A stretch of 64,000 bases of DNA from Sphingomonas sp. UBA978 (lineage in GTDB: Bacteria > Pseudomonadota > Alphaproteobacteria > Sphingomonadales > Sphingomonadaceae), in assembly GCF_002292295.1 (NCBI RefSeq), contig NZ_DBBS01000005.1, positions 1 to 64,000 on the forward strand, in the 5' to 3' direction. Position 1 is the first letter of the stretch. The number at the start of each line of letters is the position of its first letter. The notes below the pieces were generated by a model. The model searched no databases. It was not told the DNA's origin and worked only from the letters and a program-made list of their open reading frames with translations. Below, piece after piece: positions 15,664 through 24,182 of this stretch. A program made the translations under genes and the position numbers.

Positions 15664-17187
15664 TCAGTCCTTGTCGGGCGAGGCCATTTCGGTGCGCAGT
15701 TCGGCGAGCGCCTCGTCCATCTCGGCGAGCGCCTCCTTGCGGTCGGCGTCCGCCATGTCGCGGTTGGCGGCGATGCTGGCACGCGTCGCCTGCACGCTGG
15801 CGAGCGCGGTCGTCATCGCGTCGCGGCGGATCTTCTCGGCGTCGACGGCGGCGAATTTGTTCGCGGCCACCATCCCCTCGATCCGGTTGGTGCAGATCAC
15901 CATCGTCCGCTTCTCGCCCTTGACCGCATGGACCACGATCTCCTTCGGGCCGCCGTCCCGGCCGTTGGTGCAGTTCCGCTCGGTGACCTCGGGCGCCATC
16001 TTCAGCGACCGGTCGACCATCTGCTGGATCGCATGGTCGTCGAACGTGCCGTCGGACGCGGAGGTATAGGTGCTGACCTTGCCGTCCTTGCCGACGCGAT
16101 TGACGACGATGCGCTTGGCCGGTTTCGCGACGGCGGGCGGCTGCGGCGCCTCGGGCGCGCGGGGCGCGTCCACGGCGCCCGGGGCCGGCGGCGCGGCGGG
16201 GGCAGGCGGCGCCGGCGGCGCGGTCTGGAGATCGACGCCCAGCGTGTTGCCGACCTTGCCGGTCAGCGCGGCGGCGGCGCTGGTGCCGGATGCGGTCAGG
16301 CCGAGGCCGGCGAGGACGAGCGTGGAGACGAGCGCGCCTCCGGTGGCGAGGCGGCGGCGCGAGCGCGGCGAGGTGGACAGCATGCGGATTCTCCCTTTCA
16401 GATCGTCGATGGTGTGGAGGTGGCAGGCGGCGGACACCGCGCCGCCGTGCGCCGCCTTGACGATGGCGCAGGCATAGGCGTGGCGGTCGATGGTCGAGCG
16501 GCCGGCGAGCACGCGGGCGTCGTTCGCCAGTTCCTGGTCAGCCCGGAAGGCGCGGAAGGCGCGCCAGGCGACGGGGTTGAACCAGTGGATCGCCAGCACC
16601 GCGAGCGCGATCCAGTTGGCGATCAGGTCGCCGCGCTGGTGGTGGCCGATCTCATGTTCGAGCGCGAGTTCGCGTTCGTCGGCATCGTAGCGGTCGGCAA
16701 AATCGAGCGGAAAGGCGACGTAGCGGCGCAGCACCCCGAAGGCGAGCGGCCCGGTCGCGACATGGCTGGCGATGACATGCACCCCCCTCACCCGCTCGAT
16801 CGCCGCGGCGGAGCCGAGCAGGCGGCGGCAGAAGCGGGTATGGCTGGTCAGATGCCAGAACAGGAAGGCGAGCGCGCCCACCGCCCACAGGCCGCCGACG
16901 ACCAGCGCGATCGAGGGTACGGACGGGGCGGCCACCGCGGCCGCAGCGCTGCCGCCGCCATCGACGACGAAGACGGTGATCGTCTCGCCGACGCCGGAGA
17001 TCGGCGTCACCGCCGCCTGCCGCCACGCATCGGGCAGCGGCGGCAGCGCCAGTCGCAGCACCGGCAGCGCCCATAACGCATAGGCGACCTGCGGCCCGAA
17101 GGCGTTGCGGACCGGGCGACGCGCCAGCAGGACCAGCAGCATCAGCAGGGTGGAGGCGATCAGCGCCTCGATCAGCCACCCGGTCAT
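15664..17187 (-). CDS. M56-family metallopeptidase (BlaR1-like)
   Basis: Membrane zinc peptidase related to BlaR1/MecR1 sensors, which cleave the partner repressor when a signal is felt outside. The 507-residue product has N-terminal membrane segments, the peptidase motif EHEIGHH at about 178, an ENWIALAVLAIHWFNP-like helix, another membrane segment near 275, and a long Pro/Ala-rich linker (APPAPPAPAAPPAPGAV) leading to a periplasmic part of about 200 residues. No penicillin-binding sensor domain is seen, so the signal is not a beta-lactam by this evidence. It overlaps the blaI-type gene by four bases and they form one unit. Confidence 0.88.
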   Translation of the reverse strand: MTGWLIEALIASTLLMLLVLLARRPVRNAFGPQVAYALWALPVLRLALPPLPDAWRQAAVTPISGVGETITVFVVDGGGSAAAAVAAPSVPSIALVVGGLWAVGALAFLFWHLTSHTRFCRRLLGSAAAIERVRGVHVIASHVATGPLAFGVLRRYVAFPLDFADRYDADERELALEHEIGHHQRGDLIANWIALAVLAIHWFNPVAWRAFRAFRADQELANDARVLAGRSTIDRHAYACAIVKAAHGGAVSAACHLHTIDDLKGRIRMLSTSPRSRRRLATGGALVSTLVLAGLGLTASGTSAAAALTGKVGNTLGVDLQTAPPAPPAPAAPPAPGAVDAPRAPEAPQPPAVAKPAKRIVVNRVGKDGKVSTYTSASDGTFDDHAIQQMVDRSLKMAPEVTERNCTNGRDGGPKEIVVHAVKGEKRTMVICTNRIEGMVAANKFAAVDAEKIRRDAMTTALASVQATRASIAANRDMADADRKEALAEMDEALAELRTEMASPDKD

Positions 17188-17552
17188 TGCTTGAGGTCCT
17201 TCAGCAGGGCCTCGATCTCGGCGATGTCCTGCGCGGTGAGCTCGTCACGTTCGGCAAGGTGCGCGACCAGCGGCGTGAGCTTGCCGCCGAACAGACGGTC
17301 GATCAGTCGCTTCGATTCGCCCGACACATAGTCGCCGCGCGCGACGAGCGGGTGGTAGAGGTAGCGACGGCCATCCTCCTGATGCGCGATCGCCGCCTTG
17401 GCGAGCAGCCGCCCGAGCAGCGTCTTGACCGTATTGGCGCTCCACCCCTTGGCGGGATCGACGCGCTCGGCGACGTCCTGCGCGGTCAGCGGCGCCTCGT
17501 CCCACAGCACCTCCATCACCGCATGTTCGGCATCGCTGATTCGTTCTGCCAT
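17184..17552 (-). CDS. BlaI/MecI/CopY-family transcriptional repressor
   Basis: Winged-helix repressor expected to bind as a dimer and to be cleaved by, or respond to, the M56 peptidase made from the next gene. The 122-residue product opens ISDAEHAVMEVLWDEAPLT, has the recognition helix in GWSANTVKTLLGRLL (about 36-50) and the wing EDGRRYLYHPLV, then a helical dimer domain. ATG 17552 follows AGGAG at a good distance; the upstream extension reads through the operator and is rejected. Its own promoter carries the operator dyad, so autorepression is likely. Confidence 0.93.
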   Translation of the reverse strand: MAERISDAEHAVMEVLWDEAPLTAQDVAERVDPAKGWSANTVKTLLGRLLAKAAIAHQEDGRRYLYHPLVARGDYVSGESKRLIDRLFGGKLTPLVAHLAERDELTAQDIAEIEALLKDLKQ

Positions 17553-17568
17553 GGTCGGCTCCTTTGTA

Positions 17569-17606
17569 ACTACGGATGTAATCGCTGTGATTACGCCTGT
17601 AGTCAA
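17569..17606 (-). promoter_or_regulatory. Operator and promoter of the blaI/M56 pair
   Basis: ACTACGGATGTAATC at 17569-17583 and GATTACGCCTGTAGT at 17589-17603 form inverted arms agreeing at 12 of 15 positions, and each arm contains TAC-N4-GTA, like known BlaI/MecI sites. On the minus strand TTGACT (17601-17606) is a fair -35 box lying over the outer arm. Two dimers side by side could block transcription. Confidence 0.75.
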
Positions 17607-17819
17607 GAGCCAACGCGGCGTAGCGGTACAACTGTCGGACGGCTTTACAGGCGGGAGAGTGCAGCGCGGCGCGTTAACCACCGTGACGGCGCAAATCCGG
17701 GGGTCGGCCGAACTGGCACACGGCCTGCATCGTGTGCAGCAGCCGAGCGTTTCGACGCTTCAGCAGGGTGGGCCTGCCGCTATCTTCCGAGTCTCGCGCA
17801 GCCCACCCGCACCCGGCCG

Positions 17820-19067
17820 TCAGCCGGCGGCGGCCATCCGCACCGATGATCCAGACGCGCCCCGCAACGCGGCATGCGCCAGCGCTTCGGGATAGATCGT
17901 TCCGAACAGATGGTCGAAGGTGCGCGTCCAGCTGAAATGCCGCTCGACGTGCGCGCGTGCCGCGGCGCTGGTCCCGGCGAGATCGCCCCGCCACAATCGC
18001 TCGACGTTCGCCGCCATCGCCGCGGTATCGTCGACCGGACCGAGCAGCCCCAATCCAGCCGGCACCCGCGCCGGCATCGCGCCGCTGGCGACGCCGACCA
18101 CCGGCAGCCCCGCCGCCTGCGCCTCGATGATCGAGATGCCGAACGTCTCGTCGGCCATCGCCGAGACGTACAGGTCCGCCGACGCCAGCGCCCGCGCGAG
18201 CGCCGCACGATCGGGTTCGAAGCCGGTGAAGGCGATGGGCAGGTCGGCCGCGTCGCGCTGCAGCTGTGCGCGCAGCTTGCCGTCGCCGATCATCACCAGC
18301 GCCGCGCCGAGCTCGGGGGGCAGCCGTCGCATCATCGCGACCAGCCGGTCGGCACGCTTCTCATTGTCGATCCGGCCCGCATAGACGAGCAACGGCCCCG
18401 CGCCCGGCAGGCCGAGGCGGCGGCGATAGTCGGGATCGCGCTGCGCGGGATGGAAGAGCGCGGTATCGACGCCGAGCGGCAGCACCCCGGTCCGCGTGAT
18501 GCCGCGGCGGCGCAGCGTCTCGCGCGCGGCCTCGCCCAGCGTATAGACGTGGTCGAACTCGCGATAGGTGATCTCGGTATAGCCGAGGCTGAGCCAGTAG
18601 AAGAGCTTGCCCGCCGGCCCGAACAGCGAACGCGCGACCCGGTCGACATGCGCGTTGGGAAAGTCGGTACGATAGCCCGCGACCAGCGCGGTGGCGGGAA
18701 ACGCGCGGCGGTGTTGGATCGCGGTCCAAGGCAGCACCCAGGGACAGAGCGATTCGATCACGTCGGGGCGATAGTCGGCAAGCAGCCGGCGCACCGCGGC
18801 GACGCGCAGGATGAAGCGATAATGGGGGCTGCCGCGCACCGGATCCGCCGCCACCTCCGCAAAGATATGGCGGCCGTTCATCGTCACCCGATCTTCGGGG
18901 CCCGGCACGATCTGCAACAGGTGATGCGGCGTATGCGACAGCACGTGGTCGCGCTTTTCGCGCAGATAGGTGCTGATCCCGCCACCGCCGGTCGGCGAAT
19001 AGCTTTGCGTCAGGTCGCAGACGAGCAACGGGCGCCCCGCATGCGGCGCGCCCCGGTCGACCAGCAT
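17820..19067 (-). CDS. Glycosyltransferase family 4
   Basis: Retaining GT-B glycosyltransferase that moves a sugar from a nucleotide donor, probably to a lipid or surface glycan. The 415-residue product has an N-terminal acceptor domain with GGGGISTYLREKR, a linker with VLPLGVDTALFHP, and the donor domain with VYAGRIDNEKRADRLV, an IGDGKLR turn and ADETFGISIIEAQAAGLPVV, where E-x7-E-type residues lie. The nearest named look-alikes are mannosyl- or glucosyl-transferases; the sugar cannot be told. It is not in a glycan cluster here. The 214 bases between it and the operator hold nothing I can name. Confidence 0.88.
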   Translation of the reverse strand: MLVDRGAPHAGRPLLVCDLTQSYSPTGGGGISTYLREKRDHVLSHTPHHLLQIVPGPEDRVTMNGRHIFAEVAADPVRGSPHYRFILRVAAVRRLLADYRPDVIESLCPWVLPWTAIQHRRAFPATALVAGYRTDFPNAHVDRVARSLFGPAGKLFYWLSLGYTEITYREFDHVYTLGEAARETLRRRGITRTGVLPLGVDTALFHPAQRDPDYRRRLGLPGAGPLLVYAGRIDNEKRADRLVAMMRRLPPELGAALVMIGDGKLRAQLQRDAADLPIAFTGFEPDRAALARALASADLYVSAMADETFGISIIEAQAAGLPVVGVASGAMPARVPAGLGLLGPVDDTAAMAANVERLWRGDLAGTSAAARAHVERHFSWTRTFDHLFGTIYPEALAHAALRGASGSSVRMAAAG

Positions 19068-19080
19068 TGTCGCGAACCGC

Positions 19081-19407
19081 TCAGCCGGCCGCGGCTTCGC
19101 CCTTCAGCAGGGTCGCCAGCTCGCCGCTCTCGTACATCTCCATCATGATGTCCGATCCGCCGACGAATTCGCCGTTGGCATAGAGCTGCGGGATCGTCGG
19201 CCAGTCCGAATAGGCCTTGATGCCCTGACGGATACCCTGATCCTGCAGCACGTCGACGCTCTCGTAATCGACGTTCAGATGATCGAGGATCGCGACGGCG
19301 CGGCTGGAGAAGCCGCATTGCGGGAACAGCGGGCTGCCCTTCATGAACAGCACCACCGGGTTGCTCTTCACGACGGCATCGATGCGGGCGTGGGTATCGT
19401 CGGTCAT
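19081..19407 (-). CDS. grxD: Monothiol glutaredoxin (Grx4 type)
   Basis: Carries and delivers 2Fe-2S clusters and, with BolA proteins, senses iron. The 108-residue product has the CGFS active site (Cys31), the glutathione-binding WPTIPQLY and GGSDIMMEMYESGEL segments. ATG 19407 (MTDDTHARID) is preferred because GAGG lies nine bases before it; nearer ATGs at 19413 and 19416 are possible. It is encoded just after a BolA-like gene, the common Grx4-BolA pairing. Confidence 0.95.
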   Translation of the reverse strand: MTDDTHARIDAVVKSNPVVLFMKGSPLFPQCGFSSRAVAILDHLNVDYESVDVLQDQGIRQGIKAYSDWPTIPQLYANGEFVGGSDIMMEMYESGELATLLKGEAAAG

Positions 19408-19418
19408 GGTCATCATCC

Positions 19419-19643
19419 TCAAGCGGCTGCGGTCTTCAGTTGCAGCGCATGCAATTCGCCGCCCATGCGATGCCCTAGCGCCGCATAGACAGCCTGGTGT
19501 TGCTTGCGGAGCGGCAGCCCCGCGAAACTCGCCGACACGACGCGTGCGGCATAATGATCGCCATCGCCGGCCAGATCGGTGATCTCCACCTCGGCATCGG
19601 GGATCGCGGCGCGGATCAAGGCGGCGATATCGTCGGCAGCCAT
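19419..19643 (-). CDS. BolA-like protein (partner of Grx4)
   Basis: A 74-residue BolA-fold protein. The family core is clear: helix AADDIAALIRAAIPDAEVEI, then GDGDHYAARVVSASFAGLPL, the conserved RKQHQAVYAALG with the His that helps bind the shared 2Fe-2S cluster, and a short C-terminal LHALQLKT strand. It is upstream of grxD on the same strand with only a few bases between, and downstream of the DUF1476 gene. Being short, it is nearer to the IbaG/BolA2 branch than to classical BolA. Confidence 0.92.
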   Translation of the reverse strand: MAADDIAALIRAAIPDAEVEITDLAGDGDHYAARVVSASFAGLPLRKQHQAVYAALGHRMGGELHALQLKTAAA

Positions 19644-19654
19644 CGGCATCCGCC

Positions 19655-19978
19655 TTACTCCGACTGCATCAGCTGGCGGCGCGCCTCGATCGCCTTTTCG
19701 GCGAGCGCGCGGCGGACGACCGCATCGTCGATGTCGACGCCGGCGGCGGTGAGGTCGCTGAACAGCTTGCGCATCACGTCCTCGTCGCCCGCTTCCTCGA
19801 AATCCGCCTGGACGACCGCCTTGGCATAAGCGTCGGTTTCCTCGGGCGTCAGCCCCATCTGCTGCGCGGCCCATTGACCGAGCAGGCGGTTGCGGCGCGC
19901 GGTGACGCGAAACGCCATCTCCTCCTCGTGCGCCATGTGGTTTTCCTCGGCCTGTCCGCGATCGTCAAAACTGGTCAT
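19655..19978 (-). CDS. F1-ATPase zeta-type inhibitor (DUF1476)
   Basis: Alphaproteobacterial zeta subunit, which blocks ATP hydrolysis by the F1 motor through an N-terminal inhibitory helix. The 107-residue, highly charged helical product shows the family opening TSFDDRGQAEENHMAHEEE, then FRVTARRNRLLGQWAAQQMG and DEDVMRKLFSDL. The start at 19978 gives the usual length; the upstream reading is not coding-like. It heads a three-gene run with the BolA-like and grxD genes. Confidence 0.92.
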   Translation of the reverse strand: MTSFDDRGQAEENHMAHEEEMAFRVTARRNRLLGQWAAQQMGLTPEETDAYAKAVVQADFEEAGDEDVMRKLFSDLTAAGVDIDDAVVRRALAEKAIEARRQLMQSE

Positions 19979-20164
19979 GGCCCACTCACCCCCGGGGTTA
20001 TGCTCCCCCGTCACATAGGTGCCGCCCCGCACCCGTGCAACGTATGCGCCGTTCCGGGACGTTTTCCTGAAACGGGTATGTCGACATCGAACCCTGTGGA
20101 ACTTTCGGCCGGGACGTGAGATGGTGAAATACGACGTCATCAACGACGCCCGAGGAGAAGGACG

Positions 20165-20308
20165 ATGCTGAAGCCCCATGCCACCATCGGCTATGACGCC
20201 CGACATGCCGACGGTCGTGCGCCGCCGCTCGCCGGGGTCGTGATCGGCACGGCGATCTCGCTGCTGCTGTGGGCGATGATCGCCGCGCTCGTCTTCGCGG
20301 TGCGCTGA
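20165..20308 (+). CDS. Small single-pass membrane protein, 47 residues
   Basis: ATG 20165 follows a strong ribosome site (GAGGAGAAGG) and opens a 47-codon frame ending at TGA 20306-20308. The product is MLKPHATIGYDARHADGR followed by one membrane helix (AGVVIGTAISLLLWAMIAALVFAV) and an Arg. Such one-helix microproteins are frequent in sphingomonads, but no function is known to me. It stands alone between two minus-strand genes, so it needs its own promoter, not identified. Confidence 0.65.
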   Translation: MLKPHATIGYDARHADGRAPPLAGVVIGTAISLLLWAMIAALVFAVR

Positions 20309-20312
20309 CCGG

Positions 20313-21311
20313 TCAGCCGACCTCGACCACCAGTTTGCCGATGGCGGCGCGCGCCGCCATCCGTGCGATCGCGTCGCCGCCGCGCTCGAAGGCGAAGGTT
20401 TCGGTGACGCGGGGGGCGATCCGCCCCTGCTTCCAGAGGCTGAACAGCTCCTCGACATGCGCGGCATTGGCCTGCGGATCGCGCGCCGCGAACGCCCCCC
20501 AGAAGACGCCGCAGACGTCGCAGCTTTTCAGCAACGTCAGGTTGAGCGGCAGCTTCGGAATGCCGGCGGGGAAGCCGACGACCAGATAGCGCCCCTCCCA
20601 TGCGATCGACCGTAATGCCGGCTCGGCATAATCGCCGCCGACCGGATCGTAGATGACGTCGAACCCGCCGCGACCGCCCGCCGCCTTGAACTGTTCGGCC
20701 AGCGCCTTGGACTGGTCCTTGTCGAACGGCGCGCGACCGTAGATCAGCGTCTCGTCCGCACCCGCCGCTTTGGCCGCCGCCGCTTTCTCGTCGGACGACA
20801 CCGCGGCGACGACGCGCGCGCCATAGGCCTTGCCGAGTTCGATCGCCGCCAGCCCGACGCCACCCGCGGCCCCCAGCACGAGCAGCGACTGCCCCGCCTG
20901 CAGCCGGCCCCGATCGAGCAGGGCGTGGATCGTGGTGCCGTAGGTCAGGATCAGCGCCGCGCCCTCGGCGAAGCTGCGCTCTTCGGGCAGGCGGTACAGG
21001 CGCTGCGATTCGGTCGCGATCTTCGTCGCGAGGCCGCCATGGCCGATCACGCCCATCACCCGGTCGCCGATTTGCCAGTCGGTGACGCCCTCGCCCACCG
21101 CCTCGATCACGCCGGAGATCTCGCCGCCCGGCGCGAACGGCCGCGTCGGCTTGAACTGGTATTTGTCCTCGATGATGAGGACGTCGGGATAGTTGATCGC
21201 GCATGCCCTGACCGCGATCAGCACCTGCCCCGCGGCAGGCTGCGGATCGGGCAGCTCGGTCAGTTGCAGGGTTTCAGGTCCGCCCGACGCCGTTGACAGC
21301 AATGCCCGCAT
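20313..21311 (-). CDS. NADPH:quinone oxidoreductase-like MDR protein
   Basis: Zinc-free medium-chain dehydrogenase/reductase of the quinone oxidoreductase branch, reducing a quinone or enone with NADPH. The 332-residue product has the N-terminal GroES-like domain (CAINYPDVLIIEDKYQ, FAPGGEISGVIEAVGEGV), the Rossmann LVLGAAGGVGLAAIELGKA and the IYDPVGGDYAEPAL segment. No zinc-ligand Cys set is present. Its start lies 38 bases inside the end of leuD, so it is read from the leu transcript. Its place at the end of the leu unit does not by itself suggest a role in leucine synthesis. Confidence 0.9.
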   Translation of the reverse strand: MRALLSTASGGPETLQLTELPDPQPAAGQVLIAVRACAINYPDVLIIEDKYQFKPTRPFAPGGEISGVIEAVGEGVTDWQIGDRVMGVIGHGGLATKIATESQRLYRLPEERSFAEGAALILTYGTTIHALLDRGRLQAGQSLLVLGAAGGVGLAAIELGKAYGARVVAAVSSDEKAAAAKAAGADETLIYGRAPFDKDQSKALAEQFKAAGGRGGFDVIYDPVGGDYAEPALRSIAWEGRYLVVGFPAGIPKLPLNLTLLKSCDVCGVFWGAFAARDPQANAAHVEELFSLWKQGRIAPRVTETFAFERGGDAIARMAARAAIGKLVVEVG

Positions 21312-21903
21312 ATCCGCTCCTGCTCGCGATCCAGGGGCGGTGTTGATCCACCGCGCCTTCGAAATTCGAAATCGCGGTATCCTTTGCCATCGTCAGGCCG
21401 ATCTCGTCCAGCCCCTGCATCAGGCATTGGCGGCGGAAGGCGTCGAGTTCGAAGGCGAAGCGGTCCTGATACGGGGTGGTCACCGTCATCGTTTCGAGGT
21501 CGACGGTGACCGGCTGGTCCCTCGCCACCTCGACGAGCCGGTCCACCGCCGCCTGCGGCAGCACGACGGGGACGATGCCGTTCTTGAACGCATTGCCCGA
21601 GAAGATATCGGAAAAGCTCGGCGCGATCACCGCGCGCACGCCCATGTCGGCGAGCGCCCAGGCGGCATGTTCGCGGCTCGACCCGCAGCCGAAATTGTCG
21701 CCCGCGATCAGGATCGGTGCGCCGGCATAGCGCGGGTCGTCGAAGACGTTGCCGGGCTGCGCGCGTACCGTTTCGAACGCCCCGCGCGACAGGCCGGTGC
21801 GCGTGATCGTCTTCAGCCAGTGCGCCGGGATGATGATGTCGGTGTCGATATTCTTGGCGCCCCACGGATAGGCGACGCCGCTGACGGTCGTGACCGGCTG
21901 CAT
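21274..21903 (-). CDS. leuD: 3-isopropylmalate dehydratase small subunit
   Basis: Swivel-domain subunit that with LeuC moves the hydroxyl from 2- to 3-isopropylmalate in leucine synthesis. The 209-residue product has NIDTDIIIPAHWLKT near residue 18, FGCGSSREHAAWAL near 70 and FKNGIVPVVLP, all family marks. Its ATG overlaps the stop of the tiny ORF before it (TGATG), so it is translationally coupled to that ORF and not directly to leuC. Confidence 0.96.
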   Translation of the reverse strand: MQPVTTVSGVAYPWGAKNIDTDIIIPAHWLKTITRTGLSRGAFETVRAQPGNVFDDPRYAGAPILIAGDNFGCGSSREHAAWALADMGVRAVIAPSFSDIFSGNAFKNGIVPVVLPQAAVDRLVEVARDQPVTVDLETMTVTTPYQDRFAFELDAFRRQCLMQGLDEIGLTMAKDTAISNFEGAVDQHRPWIASRSGYAGIAVNGVGRT

Positions 21904-22010
21904 CAGCGCTGCGTCTTCACCGGATGCGCGAGCACGCGCGCGCCCGCGACATAGGCGGCGACGCCGCTCATCATCGCGCCGGCCACCAGCAGGACAAGGA
22001 CCTTCTTCAC
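21903..22010 (-). CDS. 35-residue membrane microprotein between leuC and leuD
   Basis: GTG 22010 overlaps the leuC stop (GTGA) and the TGA at 21903-21905 overlaps the leuD start (TGATG). The ORF therefore fits exactly between the two subunit genes. GGAG lies eight bases before the GTG. The product (GTG read as Met) is KKVLVLLVAGAMMSGVAAYV plus a basic tail: Lys-Lys, one hydrophobic helix, then an Arg/His/Lys end. It could be a real one-helix protein or a coupling peptide that lets ribosomes pass from leuC to leuD. Function unknown. Confidence 0.6.
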   Translation of the reverse strand: MKKVLVLLVAGAMMSGVAAYVAGARVLAHPVKTQR

Positions 22011-23446
22011 AGCTTTGCTCCCATCAGATCGCGCACGTCGGCGAGGCGCCCGGTCACCGCCGCGGCGGCGGCCATCGCCGGCGACAACAGGTGTGTGCGT
22101 GCACCAGGCCCTTGTCGACCCACGAAGTTCCGGTTCGACGTGGACGCGCACCGCTCCCCCGCAGGCACCTTGTCGGGGTTCATCGCCAGGCACATCGAAC
22201 AGCCCGGCTCGCGCCATTCGAAGCCGGCGGACAGGAACACGCGGTCGAGCCCCTCGGCCTCGGCCTGCCGCTTCACCAGACCCGATCCCGGCACCACCAT
22301 CGCGCGCACGCCGTCGGCGACGTGCCGCCCGTCCGCGACCGCGGCGGCGGCGCGCAGATCCTCGATCCGGCTGTTGGTGCAGCTGCCGATGAAGACGTGC
22401 TGGACCGACACGTCCTGCATCGCCGTGCCCGGCGTCAGGCCCATGTAATCGAGGCTGCGCTGCGCCGCGGCGCGCTTCGAGGGATCGGCGAAGCTGTCCG
22501 GCGCCGGCACCACACCGGTGATCGGCACCACGTCCTCGGGGCTGGTGCCCCAGGTCAGCGCCGGGGCGATGTCGGTCGCATCGAGCCGCACGACCTTGTC
22601 GTAGGTCGCGGCCGGATCGGTCGCGAGGCTGCGCCACCATGCCACGGCCCGGTCCCACGCCTCGCCCTGCGGCGCCATCGGGCGGCCCTTCAGATAGGCG
22701 AAGGTCCGATCGTCCGGCGCGACGAGGCCGGCGCGCGCACCGCCCTCGATCGACATGTTGGCGACGGTCATCCGCCCCTCGATCGACATGGCGCGGATCA
22801 CGTCGCCGGTATATTCGATGACATGGCCGGTACCGCCCGCCGCGCCGATCCGGCCCATGATCGCGAGGATCACGTCCTTCGGACTGACGCCGAAGCCGAG
22901 CGTGCCGTCGACGCGCACCTCCATCGTCTTCGACTGGCTGAGCAGCAGCGTCTGCGTCGCGAGCACATGCTCGACCTCGCTGGTGCCGATGCCGAACGCC
23001 AGCGCGCCCAGCGCGCCATGCGTCGAGGTGTGGCTGTCGCCGCACACCAGCGTCGTGCCGGGCAAGGTGAAACCCAGTTCCGGCCCGACGACATGGACGA
23101 TGCCCTGCTCCGCGGCGGTCGCATCGATATAGTCGATGCCGAATTCGCTGGTATTGCGGCGGAGCGCGTCGAGCTGCTGCGCGCTTTCCGGATCGGCGAT
23201 CGGCAGCAGCCGCCCGGCGGCATCGACGCGCGGCGTTGTCGGCAGATTGTGATCGGGCACGGCGAGCGTCAGTTCGGGCCGGCGGACGCGGCGGCCGGCG
23301 ACGCGCAGCCCCTCGAACGCCTGCGGACTGGTCACCTCATGGACGAGGTGGCGGTCGATATAGATGAGGCAGGTGCCGTCGTCGCGCCGTTCGACGACAT
23401 GCGCCGCCCAGATCTTCTCGTACAATGTTTGCGGTCGGGTAGCCAT
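22007..23446 (-). CDS. leuC: 3-isopropylmalate dehydratase large subunit
   Basis: Aconitase-type subunit that holds the 4Fe-4S cluster for isopropylmalate isomerisation. The 479-residue product has the marks LVCGDSHTSTHGALGALAFG near 130, GSCTNSRIEDLR near 354 with the first cluster Cys, and EPGCSMCLAMNPD near 415 with the other two. The start MATRPQTLYEKIWAAHVV is typical. leuD follows after a 35-codon ORF. leuA and leuB are not in the window. Confidence 0.97.
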   Translation of the reverse strand: MATRPQTLYEKIWAAHVVERRDDGTCLIYIDRHLVHEVTSPQAFEGLRVAGRRVRRPELTLAVPDHNLPTTPRVDAAGRLLPIADPESAQQLDALRRNTSEFGIDYIDATAAEQGIVHVVGPELGFTLPGTTLVCGDSHTSTHGALGALAFGIGTSEVEHVLATQTLLLSQSKTMEVRVDGTLGFGVSPKDVILAIMGRIGAAGGTGHVIEYTGDVIRAMSIEGRMTVANMSIEGGARAGLVAPDDRTFAYLKGRPMAPQGEAWDRAVAWWRSLATDPAATYDKVVRLDATDIAPALTWGTSPEDVVPITGVVPAPDSFADPSKRAAAQRSLDYMGLTPGTAMQDVSVQHVFIGSCTNSRIEDLRAAAAVADGRHVADGVRAMVVPGSGLVKRQAEAEGLDRVFLSAGFEWREPGCSMCLAMNPDKVPAGERCASTSNRNFVGRQGPGARTHLLSPAMAAAAAVTGRLADVRDLMGAKL

Positions 23447-23545
23447 GATGCGGGCGCGTTAACCGAAAGCTGCGCGAAGGTCGAGCCGGAGTGGCGGAAA
23501 ATTGCTTTGCCGCACCCAAGCGTTGCTGCGCGCGGCGGCGATGAC

Positions 23546-24181
23546 CTAGCTGTCGTAGGCTGCCGTCGTCTTCGCCGCGACCTCCTCCGCGGTCACGCCG
23601 GGTGCGAGCTCCACCAGCCGGAACGCCGAGCCGTGATCCGGCCGGCGGAACACCGCGAGATCGGTGACGATCATGTCGACGACGTTCTTCCCCGTCAGCG
23701 GCAGCGAACAGGCGGGGATGAATTTCGGGCTGCCGTCCTTGGCATTGTGGTCCATCACGACGATGATCTGCTTGACCCCGGCGACGAGGTCCATCGCCCC
23801 GCCCATCCCCTTTATCATCTTACCGGGGATCATCCAGTTGGCGATGTCGCCGCCCTCGCTGACCTCCATCGCGCCCAGCACGGTCAGGTCGATATGGCCG
23901 CCGCGGATCATCGCGAAGCTCTGCTCGCTGCCAAAATAGGCGCTCTGCGGTAGTTCGCTGATCGTCTGCTTGCCGGCGTTGATGAGGTCGGGGTCGACCT
24001 CGTCGTCATAGGGGAACGGGCCGATGCCGAGCATGCCGTTCTCCGACTGCAGCGTCACGGTCATCCCCGCGGGGATGTTGTTCGCGACCAGCGTCGGGAT
24101 GCCGATACCTAGGTTGACGTAATAGCCGTCGCGCAATTCCTGCGCGGCGCGCGCGGCCATCTGGTTGCGGTCCCACGCCAT
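23546..24181 (-). CDS. scoB: 3-oxoacid CoA-transferase subunit B
   Basis: Subunit B of succinyl-CoA:3-ketoacid CoA-transferase, which moves CoA to acetoacetate or a similar oxoacid. The 211-residue product has YYVNLGIGIPTLVAN near residue 20 and the active-site Glu in LQSENGMLG at about 51, then GGHIDLTVLGAMEVS and MGGAMDLVAG. The length fits. It is separated from its partner scoA by a lipoprotein phosphatase gene, which is unusual because the two subunits are normally adjacent. Confidence 0.95.
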   Translation of the reverse strand: MAWDRNQMAARAAQELRDGYYVNLGIGIPTLVANNIPAGMTVTLQSENGMLGIGPFPYDDEVDPDLINAGKQTISELPQSAYFGSEQSFAMIRGGHIDLTVLGAMEVSEGGDIANWMIPGKMIKGMGGAMDLVAGVKQIIVVMDHNAKDGSPKFIPACSLPLTGKNVVDMIVTDLAVFRRPDHGSAFRLVELAPGVTAEEVAAKTTAAYDS

Positions 24182-24182
24182 G

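Noticed and set aside
15580..17076. 498-codon plus-strand ORF
   Set aside because: Mirror frame of the M56 peptidase gene; no recognisable domain.
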